Below, piece after piece: positions 22,085-33,052 of a stretch of DNA of 64,000 bases. The translations under genes were made by a program, and so were the position numbers. The stretch covers positions 868,001-932,000 of the forward strand of contig CM075941.1 in the NCBI GenBank assembly GCA_038030265.1. Direction: 5' to 3'. The notes below the pieces were generated by a model, which saw nothing but the letters and a program-made list of their open reading frames with translations, made no database searches and was not told the DNA's origin. Numbering within the stretch: the stretch's first letter is position 1; each line of letters starts with the position of its first letter. This DNA comes from Corythucha ciliata (Eukaryota > Arthropoda > Insecta > Hemiptera > Tingidae).

Positions 22085-22227
22085 TAGCGTTTTTCATTCA
22101 ACGCAATCACACCAGCGTGGTGTAAGTTTACCCACCCGTCCTTCTGAATTGAAACATATGTTTACGGAGAGGACGCTGCACCCCGCGCTGCACTTCACTT
22201 GTGTAGTGTGTTGAATGAAAATCGCTA
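22085..22227. repeat. hairpin MITE, TTA-flanked
   Basis: 143 bp. Ends TAGCGTTTTTCATTCAAC and near mirror of TTGAATGAAAATCGCTA. Perfect TTA on both sides (22082-22084, 22228-22230). PIF/Harbinger-like. Confidence 0.75.
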
Positions 22228-22230
22228 TTA

Positions 22231-22879
22231 AATTTTGTGGCTACTAATCCCCTGAAACTTCGACGGTGTAGATGTGCCTGGCAAAACGACGATGGATACA
22301 GGCTATGTTGCGGTGTCCCGTTCCTTTTGGAAAAATGAAAATAACAGGAGCGCAGCTTATTTGCAAGGAAAATAACGGGCGCCAGTTCGCTACGTGTTTG
22401 TCCTTTTTGTTATTTAAGTAAATTATTATGAATTCGAAGAACTTTCCCCCGTATAATATAAAGAGCATTTTCGCGGGAAAGAGACTAAAGTAAGACAAAT
22501 AGTAACATTTCTCCCCCACCCCTCTCCTACCGACATTCCTTGCAATTTCACGGTTAAGTACATACTAGTCCCTTGACTGCGCAAACTAAACAAATTTTAA
22601 TTAAGTTATGACAGAGCGTAAGGGCGAATATTTCTCCGCATGTGATGCCATTCCCCCATACAGGGCCAACGTTCAAGCTTTATGCCTCTTGAATTCCTCG
22701 CATTTCTTTTTTTTTTTAATAATAGAATAACATTGCATCGGTGCACACGCGTTAAAATGAGCATACCAGGTGGTAAAGGCAGTGTGGAGCGCGGGAAGAG
22801 TGATCGACGGGTGATGAGCCTTCGCGTCTTCAAAATGTGCCTCCGCGAGCGAAATCAAGACCATAGGGGCCTGGGGCCT
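22231..22879. other. no recognised gene; ends in GGGGCCTTA repeat edge
   Basis: Short ORFs without domains. The last bases (GGGGCCTTA) begin a GGCCTTATTC-type repeat that is interrupted by the next element and resumes at 24786. Confidence 0.45.
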
Positions 22880-24082
22880 TACCCAGATAGCAAGGAAATA
22901 TTACCCGAATATTCCTTGATTATCTTTTTGGAATTTACCTTTTTTCCAAGAATATTCGTGGAAGATATTGGTTTTTTTGCGAATATTGTATGGAGGTCCA
23001 GACGGGACAGGTTGTATATAATCCGTGAATGTTCCAACGGAATATTCTACTAGAAGATTCGTGGAATATATTCAGAACGATAAGTTTGAACGTTCAAAGA
23101 ATGTTTTTTTTAGAATCGCTCCAGAATATTCAGATATATAGTGTCGGGTACGAATATTGTAAGGAGGTCCAAACGGGACATGTTGTATATATTCCGTGAA
23201 TGTTCCAAAAGAATATTCGCACGGAACAGAATTAATTTACTTTATTTTCAATTTATGATGCATACAATTTGGAAACGAATGAAAAAATACTGACACTACA
23301 AGAGAAAACACGCTGAGAAACAACTACACACAAACAGAACGCCAAGAAAATAATACGACGCGGCGATGGGACATAGACGACGCGGGCCTGAAAACAAAAT
23401 CCCACAATTATCGTACAATCCTAAATACACACTTTACTTCAGTATATTACATGTAGCTACTGGCTCGATCACCGAAAATTGGTCGCTGAGAAAATTTGAC
23501 AGGCAGAAAAATAAATATCGACGTAGGACCAATTAATTGACGAATTAGTCGTGAAACTTGCACCTGCAAATTATATTAAACAAACATGTACAATCAGATT
23601 TAAAGGATAACAAGCGAATTGTCGCCTTACCTACAAATCAAATGATGTGACGTTTTCCAATTTTAGGCGTGCCTGAAGAAAATTCGAGAAGAAAAACGCG
23701 AGAAAAACTAGATGGGCTCGAGCCACGTTGATTTGTGCTTGTAGAAAGAACGAAAGAACCAGAAAGTTAAGAAAGAGTTCCCGCGTCTGTCGTAGAGAGG
23801 AGAGCAAAATGGACGAATCGGAGAGTCGAAGACCTCCCACCACTAAACCCACTGACACGAACTTTACCGATCAACACCACACAAGCGCACATCATAATAA
23901 CAACAGGGTACGAACTTTTAATGTCTGAGTGTGGATAGGGATCGAGTGGGTGAGATGGATGGTGAAACGGAAACCTTTGCATTTTTTTTTTTTTTTTTCA
24001 AGAAACGAAACCGATGACGCTGGTCCGTCCAATAACCTTATATACTTATTAAATAATAAATCCTAATATTCTGTTACTATAT

Positions 24083-24280
24083 GATTCGATTATCCATAGG
24101 TGGGTTCAAAAGGATTATGCCTGGAACATTCGTAGCGGAACATGATCATCTTGTTTCGAATAGTAATAATAATAATGCGCTTGAAGCCATGAGCGGAGGC
24201 TGACAGACGCAGAACAGAGAATATAGAATGTAATTGAAATGCCTACTTGCGTGAAGGCTTATGGCCTCAGTAGTCAATGC

Positions 24281-24325
<45 letters not shown>

Positions 24326-24662
24326 ATAATAATAATAATAATAATAAAAAGTATCATAACCCACATGTGCGATTATCAGGGCGAGACCAATAGTGTATTT
24401 TTTTAATGAAATGCACTAAAACAAAGTGAAACTGAACCTCAGCATTTATTTCGGATTTCTAATTTCAAATAAAAACCGAAACGGCTTTATGCAGGCATCA
24501 ATCTCACGACAAAAATTACGGAGATCGATGGATGTAACATTTAATTCTTAGAAACTGCTAAAAGAACATTCCTAGGTTAATTATTCCAAATAAGATAATC
24601 ATGTTCCGCTACGAATGTTCCAGGCATAATCCTTTTGAACCCACCTAAGGATAATCGAATCA
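24083..24662. repeat. inner inverted repeat around an A-rich microsatellite
   Basis: About 70-bp arms at 24083-24152 and 24592-24662 (GTGGGTTCAAAAGGATTATG on the left arm and its mirror on the right). They enclose ~440 bases with the (A)n(AAT)n tract at 24283-24350. Confidence 0.75.
24283..24350. repeat. poly-A / (AAT)n microsatellite
   Basis: About 40 A followed by about eight AAT units and an A-rich end. Confidence 0.95.
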
Positions 24663-24785
24663 TTTAGTATCAGAATATTCTAGAAAAACTTATATAGTAT
24701 AAGAATAATCTCATGTTGTTCAGATTATTCACATTCGAAATCGAAGAATGTGGGAACATTCCTAGGATATTGCTTGCTATCTGGG

Positions 24786-25050
24786 TATTCTCTAACGGAA
24801 TGGAAACCTTGCTTTGGCAGAAACGTTGAAATTTCATTCATGAAATTAAGGCCCGTATTTATGAACGTTCCTTGAAGCTTTCTTGAGTCAAGGCCTCCTT
24901 GAGAAGCCTTCCTTGACAAGTTTTCGTATTTATGAAACTTCCTCGAGTTGAAGGCTACCTTGAGTTCAAGGAAGCCTTGGAAAAAATCGTTCCTTGAACC
25001 AAGGTAGCTTGTGATCTGCCTTGAGGCTTCCTTCACTTCCATTAGGTCGG
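24786..25050. repeat. GGCCTTATTC repeat with a nested GGCCCGTATTTATGAACG MITE
   Basis: TATTCTCTAACGGAATGGAA (24786 on) continues the repeat begun at 22874. At about 24847 it is interrupted by GGCCCGTATTTATGAACG, followed by Leu/Glu-like CCTTGA/TCAAGG palindromes. The same two parts are joined at the same place, in inverse order, at 41655-42020. Confidence 0.6.
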
Positions 25051-25056
25051 TCGTTC

Positions 25057-25201
25057 ACTGGAAGCCTTTTCGAGCGGCGCGACAACGAGCGTACATCCCA
25101 AAGGCTCAAATTGAAAGTGACATCGTCCACTGTAGTGAATTAAATTTAAGCCTTTTTTGATGTACGAGCGTTGTATAGCGCCGCTCAAAAACGCTTCCAG
25201 T
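25057..25201. repeat. hairpin MITE (ACTGGAAGC type)
   Basis: 145 bp with arms ACTGGAAGCCTTTTCGAGCG and the mirror of CGCTCAAAAACGCTTCCAGT. I see no clear target duplication. Confidence 0.65.
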
Positions 25202-25203
25202 TG

Positions 25204-25770
25204 CAGAGCTTGACAAGATCCTCATTTTTTGGATCTAAATCCAAAATTCAAAATCCTCTGTTCCAAAAAATGATTTAGATCAAAGATCCAGATCTTCGAA
25301 TAGAAAAAGGATCGGGATCAAGATCCTTGGATTTTGAAAATCCTTTAAAGATCCAAGATATTTATTTTTTCATAAGTTAAAAATTAAATTCGAAACTCAT
25401 GCTCGGAACCGATGCTGCTCATGTCCATGACACACCGACGCACGTCAAGTCGCGGTAATTTTAACGAATAACAAAATACGATCAATCAAAACAACAAAAC
25501 TTTATGAGTCACGCGGGAACACGAAGAGCGTGCGACGGGGCGAGTTGTGAACGAAGAATGGAAACGAACTCGGTTTAAAAAGAGGAATGAGGGGGGGGGG
25601 GACCGAGAACTCATCGTAGATTCGGTTAGTTGAAGATTGAAAGACAAAAGCAAAAGCTGACAGAGCGGCAGTAATGGCAGGGAGCACAGCATGGGCTGGT
25701 TTAATGAGCGCGGGGTGGTGCTGAAACTTCAAGCTGACTATGCTTTTTTTTTTTTTCGATGAAAGGAAGC
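25204..25770. repeat. AAGATCC-rich segment, possible hAT-like end
   Basis: Starts CAGAGCTTGACAAGATCC and repeats GGATCT/AGATCC many times up to 25370, and again near 25775-25800. This resembles the subterminal repeats of hAT elements. I could not find the opposite end. The rest is non-coding with one G-run (25590). Confidence 0.4.
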
Positions 25771-25779
25771 AAAAGGATC

Positions 25780-26890
25780 TGTAAAAAGATCTTGCTTTAA
25801 AATCCAAAATACTTTTTCCTAAGAAGAATAAGTCTGTAGCTTTAATTACAATTACTGGTAAAACTACTGTTCTGCTGAACACTCTTACTTCCACACTAGC
25901 TTTTCCCAGCGTATCCACTTTGTGTCCCGTATACGCCACTAAATTAGGCGTATTTTCCAGAGGGGGCGAGCCAATTTTTTTCCCACAACGACTCGTTTAT
26001 AACTGATTTGGATGCACCTGAATCGTACAGCATATCGACCATCACCCCATTGATTTTTACGCTGATAAAGGCTTCAGAACCATGAGCCAAATTTCGAACC
26101 AATTCAACGTTGCGACACTCGTCATCCACTGCGTCTGAATCTGAAGAATACGTGACTTTGTTGGTGGTCGTCCGTTTCTTTATTTTGACGTTGCCTGTCT
26201 TCATGCAAACTTTTGCGAAATGATTTGTTTTTTTGCAATGTCGGCACTGTATACCCATGGCGGGGCATTTTACGTGGTCTTTGTGAACGGAATCGCCGCA
26301 TCTAAAACAATATGTGTTCCTTCGACCAATGTAATAAGACGGTTCGGGTTGTTAAATTTAGATTCAACTCGATGTGTGTTCCTTCGATCTAGATTCCGAT
26401 TCAGCATCGTCTCCTGTTGTAGTTTCGAAGTTTCAAGCAGGAGAACTAGAGCCTCGATTCATCGAAAGAAGTTATGACCGAAGGGTGTTTACGAAGAATT
26501 TCCTGTAGCCAGTCTGCTTTTTTGATTCCAAAAATTAGTTGATCTCTCATGCGCTCCTTCACTGTGTCCCCCAAACTGGCATTTAATGGACTGGGAACGC
26601 AAACGGGCAATGAATTAATTTGCTGATTCATCTTTCAGATCGACACGTATAATTGAAATTGATGCGTTCGCAAAGTGAAATGTCTTTCCGCCCGAAATTC
26701 TTAGCTAGTACTGCGATTAAGTCTTCATAAGTCACTTTATTCAACGGCTGAGGGTGAAAATAGTCCGTTATGACCCTGAAGGGTTTCGAACTAAGCTTAG
26801 CAAGAGTGTAGTCTCGCTTTAGGTTTTCATCTCGATACAGGAACTGAAGAGGGCGCAGGCGCGGATTCAGAGTTGGCTTAAGGATGGGGC
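25780..26890 (-). pseudogene. Ty3/gypsy gag-protease remnant
   Basis: Minus-strand pieces in order. 26890-26640: gag (LSSKPFRVITDYFHPQPLNK then LAKNFGRKDISLCERI). 26631-26446: gag end (RMRDQLIFGIKKADWLQEIL). 26258-25944: one zinc knuckle (CRHCKKTNHFAKVC) and the retropepsin site (MLYDSGASKSVI). 25939 to about 25780: the protease tail (VAYTGHKVDTLGKA), one frame over. It is a separate fragment from gypsy-3, which lies at higher coordinates on the same strand but is bounded by its own LTRs at 28258. No LTR seen. Confidence 0.8.
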
Positions 26891-27029
26891 CATGACCCCT
26901 TCTGCCTACCGCAACGTTACACGCAGTTTCTGTGGCATAGAAGATCTGAATCTCCGATCATTGAAATATCGAAACATTAAGAAGCTTCAGAGCGAAATTT
27001 TATGCAAATGGAAAACGCTATAAATTTAA

Positions 27030-27234
27030 AGGTCAATACATACACTTCGGACGTGACGTGGAAACACGCTGTCCCGCACGTGTGACATAAAAGCTCGGAT
27101 TCGTATCATCCCACGTGTTCCCACGTCACGTCAGAGCAATGTGAACACTAACGAACAGAAGCATTTTCTGGAATTTTGTATCACACGTGGGAATGCGTGT
27201 TCCCACGTCACGTCCGAGTAGTCTGTATTGACTT
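27030..27234. repeat. hairpin MITE, TAA-flanked
   Basis: 205 bp. Arms AGGTCAATACATACACTTCG and GGACGTGACGTGG with mirrors on the right. TAA at 27027-27029 and 27235-27237. PIF/Harbinger-like. Confidence 0.75.
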
Positions 27235-27295
27235 TAAGAAATGTCTATGAATACGGGGCATCAAAGCCCGGAAACGGGAAAAGTGAAAAAAAGAC

Positions 27296-28044
27296 CGAGA
27301 GCTGGCGACAGTCCCATACAACCGGAACAACATACTAGTCATGAAAGCTGTGCAAAAAAATAGCCTATGACCCAAGGATTTTATAGCTAATTAAAGTCCT
27401 TAATTTGAGACATGAATTTAACCTGAAGAACATAATCCAGAGACTTGTCTCATTTGAAAGGTTTTATGAGGCTGATTACGAATATGATCATCTACCAGCG
27501 TCTGCCTGGTGCATTTGCTCTTTGTGGCTCGCCAAACTCACGAAATTTGGGGAATTTCAATTAACATCATAGTCCTGAAACTAGTCTCCTTTCGAAAGGT
27601 TTCATGGAGCTGATTACGAATATTATCGTCTGCTATTGTCTTCCTGGGGCATTTGCCCTCAGTGACCAGTCAAACTGCACAGAAAGAAAATAATTAGCAG
27701 GAAGATCATTGTCCTGAAAATATAGTCTCATTCGAAAGATTTCATGGAGCTAATTACGATTATGATGCCTGGGGCACTTGCCCTCTGTGGCTCGTCAAAC
27801 TCAATTTTCTGCGCTGTCTGCTTGGGGCACTCACCCTTGGCGGGAAGGAAGCAATTTCCCTTCGCGCTGTTTTACTGTTCACTGAGGGTCCCAAATTAAG
27901 GACTTTGATTAGCTATAAAACCCTTAGGCCCCAAATAAGGCATGGCTGACTCCCGGACTCGTAAATAGGAGGTCATAAGCTATCATTTTTACCATCATTC
28001 GTGACTATGTTCTTCCGGTTGAATGGGACTGTCGCCAGCTCTCG
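27296..28044. repeat. foldback element with three internal ~140-bp tandem units
   Basis: Long inverted arms: CGAGAGCTGGCGACAGTCCC (27296 on) mirrors into GGGACTGTCGCCAGCTCTCG (to 28044), and GCTAATTAAAGTCCTTAATT near 27384 mirrors near 27890. Between the arms are three diverged tandem units, about 27430-27565, 27570-27705 and 27706-27815, each with TGGGGCA..TTGCYCTNTGTGG-like sequence. No ORF. Confidence 0.7.
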
Positions 28045-28257
28045 AACTACGAACAACTATACTGCGTTCATCGTAAGAGTGAACGCTCTTGAACCCATTT
28101 TCGTTATTTTCACGCAGGCTCCTCCTACTTTTTTCCCCTCTTCGCTGTAACCGGACCTCTCAGTCTGTGCACAACTAATCTAGAAACTAACTTGAGGAGG
28201 ACTTATGAAGTATTTTCTTTGTTTCACTTGCTATTGTTTCGCTTCTGGTGCGTTTGT

Positions 28258-28430
28258 TGACGTGTCTGGGGTTTGTGAACGAACGTAATTAGACAATAAA
28301 ACAGTGGTTTATTCCAAGCGACCCACACAGCCCGGACATCCGTACAAATCTACCCGAAACCTCCGGCACTTCGTTAGGAGGATCTACTAACAGCCCATGG
28401 AAGCTATATGTTACAACTTACAACACTACA
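28258..28430 (-). repeat. gypsy-3 3' LTR
   Basis: 173 bp; on the minus strand begins TGTAGTGTTG and ends CACGTCA. An AG-rich tract on the minus strand (AGGGGAGAGATAT, plus 28431-28443) precedes it and fits a polypurine tract. Confidence 0.93.
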
Positions 28431-28642
28431 ATATCTCTCCCCTGTAACAAACATAAATCAAAATCTCAATTACATTTTTTTTTTTTTTTTTTTTGTGACC
28501 GCTCTACTTCTTCAAAGTGATGGCATCATTAGGATTTATTTTCTCGTTTCAGAAGACTGAAATTAAAATGAGAACAAAAACAAAACAAAAAAAACTTAAA
28601 ACAAATAATCGTAACCAGTAAAATCATTATAAATATCAAGAT

Positions 28643-28960
28643 TCAGGGAGGGGAATACCTAATGGGGGGTAGAATAATACGGGTTGACTTTCTACATGTG
28701 ATAGGAGTGGGTGTGTTGGGTTTGCGACAGGGTGTTTCATGAGAAGGACCATTGCCGAGTTCCTGCCTCGAAGTAGACACCGTGCGTGAGGCCTGTTCGA
28801 ATAGGTTGGGCACGATGGGGGACAGTGGGAATTCGTCGGGACGTCTACTGGGATGGTCATCCTCCGGCAACCGACTCGCTCTCAACTGGTTTGCGTGCGC
28901 TTTTCTAATGGCTCCTGATGGCAGCTTAACCAAAAAAACAACTGGGCTCAAGCCTTCCAT
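28643..28960 (-). pseudogene. gypsy-3 integrase C-terminal tail
   Basis: EGLSPVVFLVKLPSGAIRKA followed by HANQLRAS and a final RKSTRIILPPIRYSPP: the typical end of a K02A2.6-like gypsy pol. Its frame differs from the main ORF; a run of C (29053-29062) at the joint is a likely slip site or assembly error. Confidence 0.8.
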
Positions 28961-29018
28961 AATGCGACCTGGTGACTACTTTTTAAAGTGAATCGGAGGG
29001 GGTAAACGAATTAAAACT

Positions 29019-30602
29019 TTATCGTTCACAGCAAACTGAGCTTTTGTTTGTCCCCCCCCCCCTTTGCTCATCCTCCATTCCAAACGAACCGACTTTAGGA
29101 TGCACCATCGAACAGGGCGTGCGAACTGAATAGGTAAATATAAGAGACGCTGGGCTCACTCCGGTAGATGTGGACGGAGTGTTTCTGTAACCCATCAAAA
29201 ACGACGTAACGATCTCCTGCAACTTTTCTTTTGGCGCAGAACTCGAAAGTGACAACAGGTTTTTTACAACTGCTGATTTCACCGTTTGGACCGCTCTTTC
29301 CGCTAGCCCGTTGCTAGCTGGATGGTAGGGGGGACTCGTGACAAAGTTTATTTTCAAATTTTCCAGATACCGCCGAAAGATAGCAGAATTAAATGGAGGC
29401 CCGTTGTCTGACACCAGAGACACAGGAAACCCAAAAACTGCAAAGATCCTGTTCAGTTCTAACATAACTGGGCCCACCGACGTTGAATTCATTTTAACTA
29501 CTTCAATCCACTTAGAGTGCTCATCCACGACTAACAAAAAGGTGGACTGGTCAAAATGGAAGAAGTTAATATGAATTCGTTGCCAACAACGATTTGTCTT
29601 GACCATGGGTTTAAAAACGGCCTTGGAATTGGAATTCTGTGTTACCTGACAAGCATTACATGTATCGATTGTCCGTGCTAGGTCAGGCTCTATGCCTGGC
29701 CACCACACCCACGACCTAGCCAACATCTTTGAACGCACTACGCCGGGATGGTCTTTGTGCCGTACCTTTAGGACTTGAGGGCGAAGATTTTCTGGAATGA
29801 TCACTCTGTGCCCGTAAACAACACAGCCTTTTTCGAGGGTGAACGAATTACGGAGCTTATAGAAAGGGCGGATTTCTGGGGCGAGTTTGTTGAATTCTGT
29901 CCAACCCTCTTTCATGTAGTGACGTAACAGGCGCAAGACAGGGTCTTCCTGTGTCGCTACTGCCACGTCTTTGTAATCAAGGAGATTTTCTTCGAAACCG
30001 ACGTGCAACAAATTACACTGGATTTCAACGGCTTCATTTGACGATGGCAACCGCGACAGGGCATCCGCGTGTCCGATTGATTTACCTTTCCTGTACTGGA
30101 CCGTATAGGAGAATTCGGAGAGTCTGAGTGCCCACCGTTGCAGCCGGGAGGCGGCAGTTTGTGGAATCGACTTTGTGGGGCTAAAGATATACTGAAGTGG
30201 CTGATGGTTGGTGACAAGCGTGAATTTTTGACCCCACAGGTATTTTTCAAATTTGTTGACGGCAAAAATCAGCCCTAACGCCTCTTTATCAAGTTGGCTG
30301 TAATTTCTCTGAGCCGCTGTCAGTGTCGCCGATGCAAAAGCTACGGGTATTTCCTGACCATTAACTACATGGCTCAGTACGGCACCAACACTATACGAGC
30401 TGCAATCTGCCGTAACAATTATAGGAAGTTTCGGATCGAAGAGAACTAAAAGGGATGTTTCGGACACAAGCTCTTTTGACCTTACAAATGCATCTTGGCA
30501 CGCCGTTGACCAGTTCCATTCAACAGATTTCCGGGTCAAATTATGAAGTGGCTCCAATAAGTCTGGGGATTTTGTCCACCGCCCAACGAATTTTTGACCC
30601 AT
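29019..30602 (-). pseudogene. gypsy-3 RNase H and integrase
   Basis: A 527-codon open frame. RNase H: VTADCSSYSVGAVLS, SQLDKEALGLIFAV, then ADALSRLPSS. In the TDH-type box the Asp is Asn (VTNHQPL). Integrase: HHCC region (RHKDHPG...CNACQ), then a core with HINFF where the family has HIDFF, so the first catalytic Asp is Asn; SDNGPPF and NGLAERAVQTVK keep the second Asp and the Glu. Long and almost unbroken but with two key substitutions. Its N-terminal side is cut near 30580, where BEL/Pao sequence starts on the other strand. Confidence 0.88.
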
Positions 30603-31474
30603 TGGGGGTGGCCAGTCCCGTCACTCTCCGCCCGAAGATTCTTTTACAGAAGTTGTGGCAATTGAAGTTAAATTGGGACGAAGAGGTGGACAAGACAACA
30701 GCCGAGGAAGTAAAAGATTGGTGCCGCAAGTTGATTGATTTGAAAAGGCTTAGAATACCGAGATGGGCCTTGGGTGAGGAGAAGGATGAAATAACTCTTC
30801 ACGTGTTTGTGGACGCGAGTCGTCAGGCATATGCGACGGTCATATTCGCAAGATTAGTGAACCAGGGAGGAGAAGTGCGAACGAATCTGTTAGCGGCTAA
30901 GGCTCGCGTGGCACCTTTAAAAGAATTGACGATTCCGCGATTGGAATTGATGGGCGCTGTGATCGGTGTACGGCTGTTGGACTCGGTGAAGAGAGCGGTG
31001 GGGTTGGACGAAGTGGAAACGACTTTCTGGTCGGATTCCTCGACCGTGGTTTCATGGGTCAAAAGAGTGGAACCATGGACTGTTTTTGTACAGAATAGGG
31101 TAGAGGAGATAAGAAGACTTTCGTCGCCGGAGCAGTGGAAACATGTACCTGGATCGGTTAATCCGGCGGACCTACCGACTAGAGGATGCAGTGCGGGACA
31201 ACTACTGATTTCAAGATGGTGGGAGGGACCAGAATGGCTAAAGTTACCCCCCTGCGATTGGCCTTCTTCATCGGACGGTGGTGACGAAGACGAAATCTTA
31301 AAAGAGAAGCGGAAAACGGTTGTCGTTGCGGTGACGGCCCCCCTTGAGGAATTATGTTTGGTGAAAAGGGGGTTTGGCTTCGAAAAAACCGTCAGGGTAA
31401 TGGCTTGGGTGCTTAGATTCGTCAGTCCCGACGACGCCCGAGACATCGGGCGACCCCGCGCCTTCAGGAATTAG
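30540..31474 (+). pseudogene. BEL/Pao-1 RT thumb and RNase H
   Basis: Begins with the BEL thumb motif RIFDPLGVASPVTLRPKILL and runs through a BEL-type RNase H: HVFVDASRQAYATV (Asp), LTIPRLELMGAVIG (Glu), TFWSDSSTVVSWV (Asp) and HVPGSVNPADLPTRG (last Asp). It ends at 31472 and integrase follows in the next frame from 31480. All four RNase H carboxylates are kept. Codons upstream of about 30560 in this frame come from antisense gypsy-3. Confidence 0.85.
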
Positions 31475-33003
31475 ACGGAGTGGAAATGTTGGCGGCGGAA
31501 CGGGTCGTTTTGAGATGTGTACAGAAAGAGGCATTCGAAGGGGAAAACGACCCTCGATTCAGTGGTTTTAAGGTGTTCCCAGATACGTCTGGAGTCCTTC
31601 GTCTGCGAACTCGCATTGAGCAGAGAGGAGAATCTGAGGAGTTTGCCGCCCCCACAATATTACCCAGAGATCACGTTTTGGTGAGACACCTGATAGAAGA
31701 GGCTCATCAACGAAACCACCACGTTGGGGTGGAAGGTTTAAGGTGTCTGCTGAGAGAGAAATTTTGGTTGTTGGGCGGTAGGAAGACCCTGAAGAAAGTT
31801 GTTCGAAGTTGTGTCAGATGCCGCCGTTTTGCGGCTAGGCCTGTCGTTGCGGATGAGGCGTCACTACCCAAAGAGCGGATTCGGGACGCTGCTCCCTTTG
31901 AGGTGATTGGTGTGGATCTGTTTGGACCGTTGTATGTGAACGATGGAAGGAAGGTTTGGGTGTGTCTGATGACGTGTGCCGTGACCCGAGCCGTTCATTT
32001 GGAAGTCGTTGAAGCCCCGTCGACGGACAGTTTTTTGCTTGCGTTCAGAAGATTCGTGGCGAGAAGGGGCAAACCAAAGATTATTTTCAGCGACAATGGG
32101 ACCAATTTCCGGGGAGCTTACAACTTGTTGTCGAGTATTGAGTGGGAGAAAGTAAGACGTTTTGGGGCGACCGAAAGATTCGATTGGCGGTTCCCCCCCC
32201 CCCCGTCCTCCCCATGGTGGGGGGGTTTCTGGGAAAGGCTCGTGAGAACAGTGAAAGACTTGTTGAAGCGATCTCTCGGACGAGCCAGTCTTCACCTGGA
32301 CGAGCTGACAACGTTATTGATCGAATGCGAGACTATTGTAAACAGTCGGCCGTTGACCCACTTTTCCGAAAACCCGGAGGATTTTCGACCGCTGACACCG
32401 TTGTCGTTTATGATCCCTACACGTTCATATGGTTTGCCGGACGTTATGGCTGTGGAGGCGCAGGACCTGAGAAGGCGTCTTCGGTTCAGACACCGATTAA
32501 TGGAAGAATTGTGGAATCGGTTTCGCCAGGAATATATCGGATTTTTGCGTCCTGCTAAGGGGGCACCTGGTCGTCGGGAATTGTTAAAAATTGGACAACT
32601 TGTGTTGATCGGATCGGAGACAGTGAAACGACTGGAGTGGCCTATGGGAAGGGTCAAACGGCTTATCCCTGGGAGAGACGGCGTGGTTAGAGTGGTGGAA
32701 GTAAAAACAGAAAATGGCAGCTTGCTTCGGCCGGTTCAGAGACTGTATCCTCTGGAATTGGACTTGCCTGAGATGGACGACGCAGTGGACCCAGAAGACG
32801 ACGCAGTGGCCCCGGAGAACGACGCAGTGAAAGGCACGCCGGATGACGGAGTGGACGACGCAGAAGAAGAAGAAGATGATTCACTTAGTCAGCCTGAAAA
32901 CGAAGAAAGTGTTACGGGTGTTGGCGAAAAGTCGGGAGTGACCGGTAGCGCACGAACGCGTCGTGGTCGAGAAGTTAGGCCTCCTGCGAAATTGGACTTG
33001 TAG
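30560..33003 (+). mobile_element. BEL/Pao-1 retrotransposon, 5'-truncated
   Basis: Plus-strand BEL/Pao pol from the end of RT to the stop at 33001-33003, inserted in or recombined with gypsy-3. The 3' part continues to a polypurine tract (GGTGGGAGGA, 34685-34694) and LTR start (34695), interrupted by a giant inverted repeat at 33053-34545. Everything upstream of the RT thumb is absent. Confidence 0.85.
31480..33003 (+). CDS. BEL/Pao-1 integrase, intact open frame
   Basis: 507 codons. Zinc-binding N-domain (HQRNHHVGVEG...CVRCRRF), then the DDE core: VIGVDLFGPL (Asp), IIFSDNGTNF (Asp) and WWGGFWERLVRTVK (Glu). C-terminal domain GQLVLIGSETVKRLEWPMGR, typical of Pao-type integrases, followed by an acidic tail with three DDAV repeats and a basic end (RTRRGREVRPPAKLDL). 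The frame is intact although the element upstream is gone. It could equally be read as the tail of a polyprotein that lost its frame at 31474. Confidence 0.85.
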   Translation: MEMLAAERVVLRCVQKEAFEGENDPRFSGFKVFPDTSGVLRLRTRIEQRGESEEFAAPTILPRDHVLVRHLIEEAHQRNHHVGVEGLRCLLREKFWLLGGRKTLKKVVRSCVRCRRFAARPVVADEASLPKERIRDAAPFEVIGVDLFGPLYVNDGRKVWVCLMTCAVTRAVHLEVVEAPSTDSFLLAFRRFVARRGKPKIIFSDNGTNFRGAYNLLSSIEWEKVRRFGATERFDWRFPPPPSSPWWGGFWERLVRTVKDLLKRSLGRASLHLDELTTLLIECETIVNSRPLTHFSENPEDFRPLTPLSFMIPTRSYGLPDVMAVEAQDLRRRLRFRHRLMEELWNRFRQEYIGFLRPAKGAPGRRELLKIGQLVLIGSETVKRLEWPMGRVKRLIPGRDGVVRVVEVKTENGSLLRPVQRLYPLELDLPEMDDAVDPEDDAVAPENDAVKGTPDDGVDDAEEEEDDSLSQPENEESVTGVGEKSGVTGSARTRRGREVRPPAKLDL

Positions 33004-33052
33004 ATATTTTATCCTGATTTTGTTGAATATTGAATTTTGCATTTTTATTATA

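Larger units (their letters stand above)
22882..24785. mobile_element. non-autonomous DNA transposon with CMC-like ends
   Basis: 1.9 kb with ends CCCAGATAGCAAG (22882) and mirror of TTGCTTGCTATCTGGG (24785). A TA duplication lies at 22880-22881 and 24786-24787. The ends resemble those of the 11.3-kb CMC element (CCCAGCTARCACA). Subterminal zones are crowded with GAATATTC/GAATGTTC motifs. It includes two ~70-bp direct repeats (22978-23047, 23150-23218), a ~70-bp inner inverted repeat, and an A-run with (AAT)n. No transposase. Confidence 0.8.

Noticed and set aside
25780..30602. Treating the 25.8-26.9 kb gag-protease and the 28.6-30.6 kb RNase H-integrase as one element
   Set aside because: On the minus strand gag would lie downstream of integrase, and LTRs at 28258 and 35414 bound the second one.
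30823..32657. Long minus-strand ORFs (207, 143 and 121 codons) opposite BEL/Pao-1
   Set aside because: Antisense shadows of RNase H and integrase; no motifs of their own.
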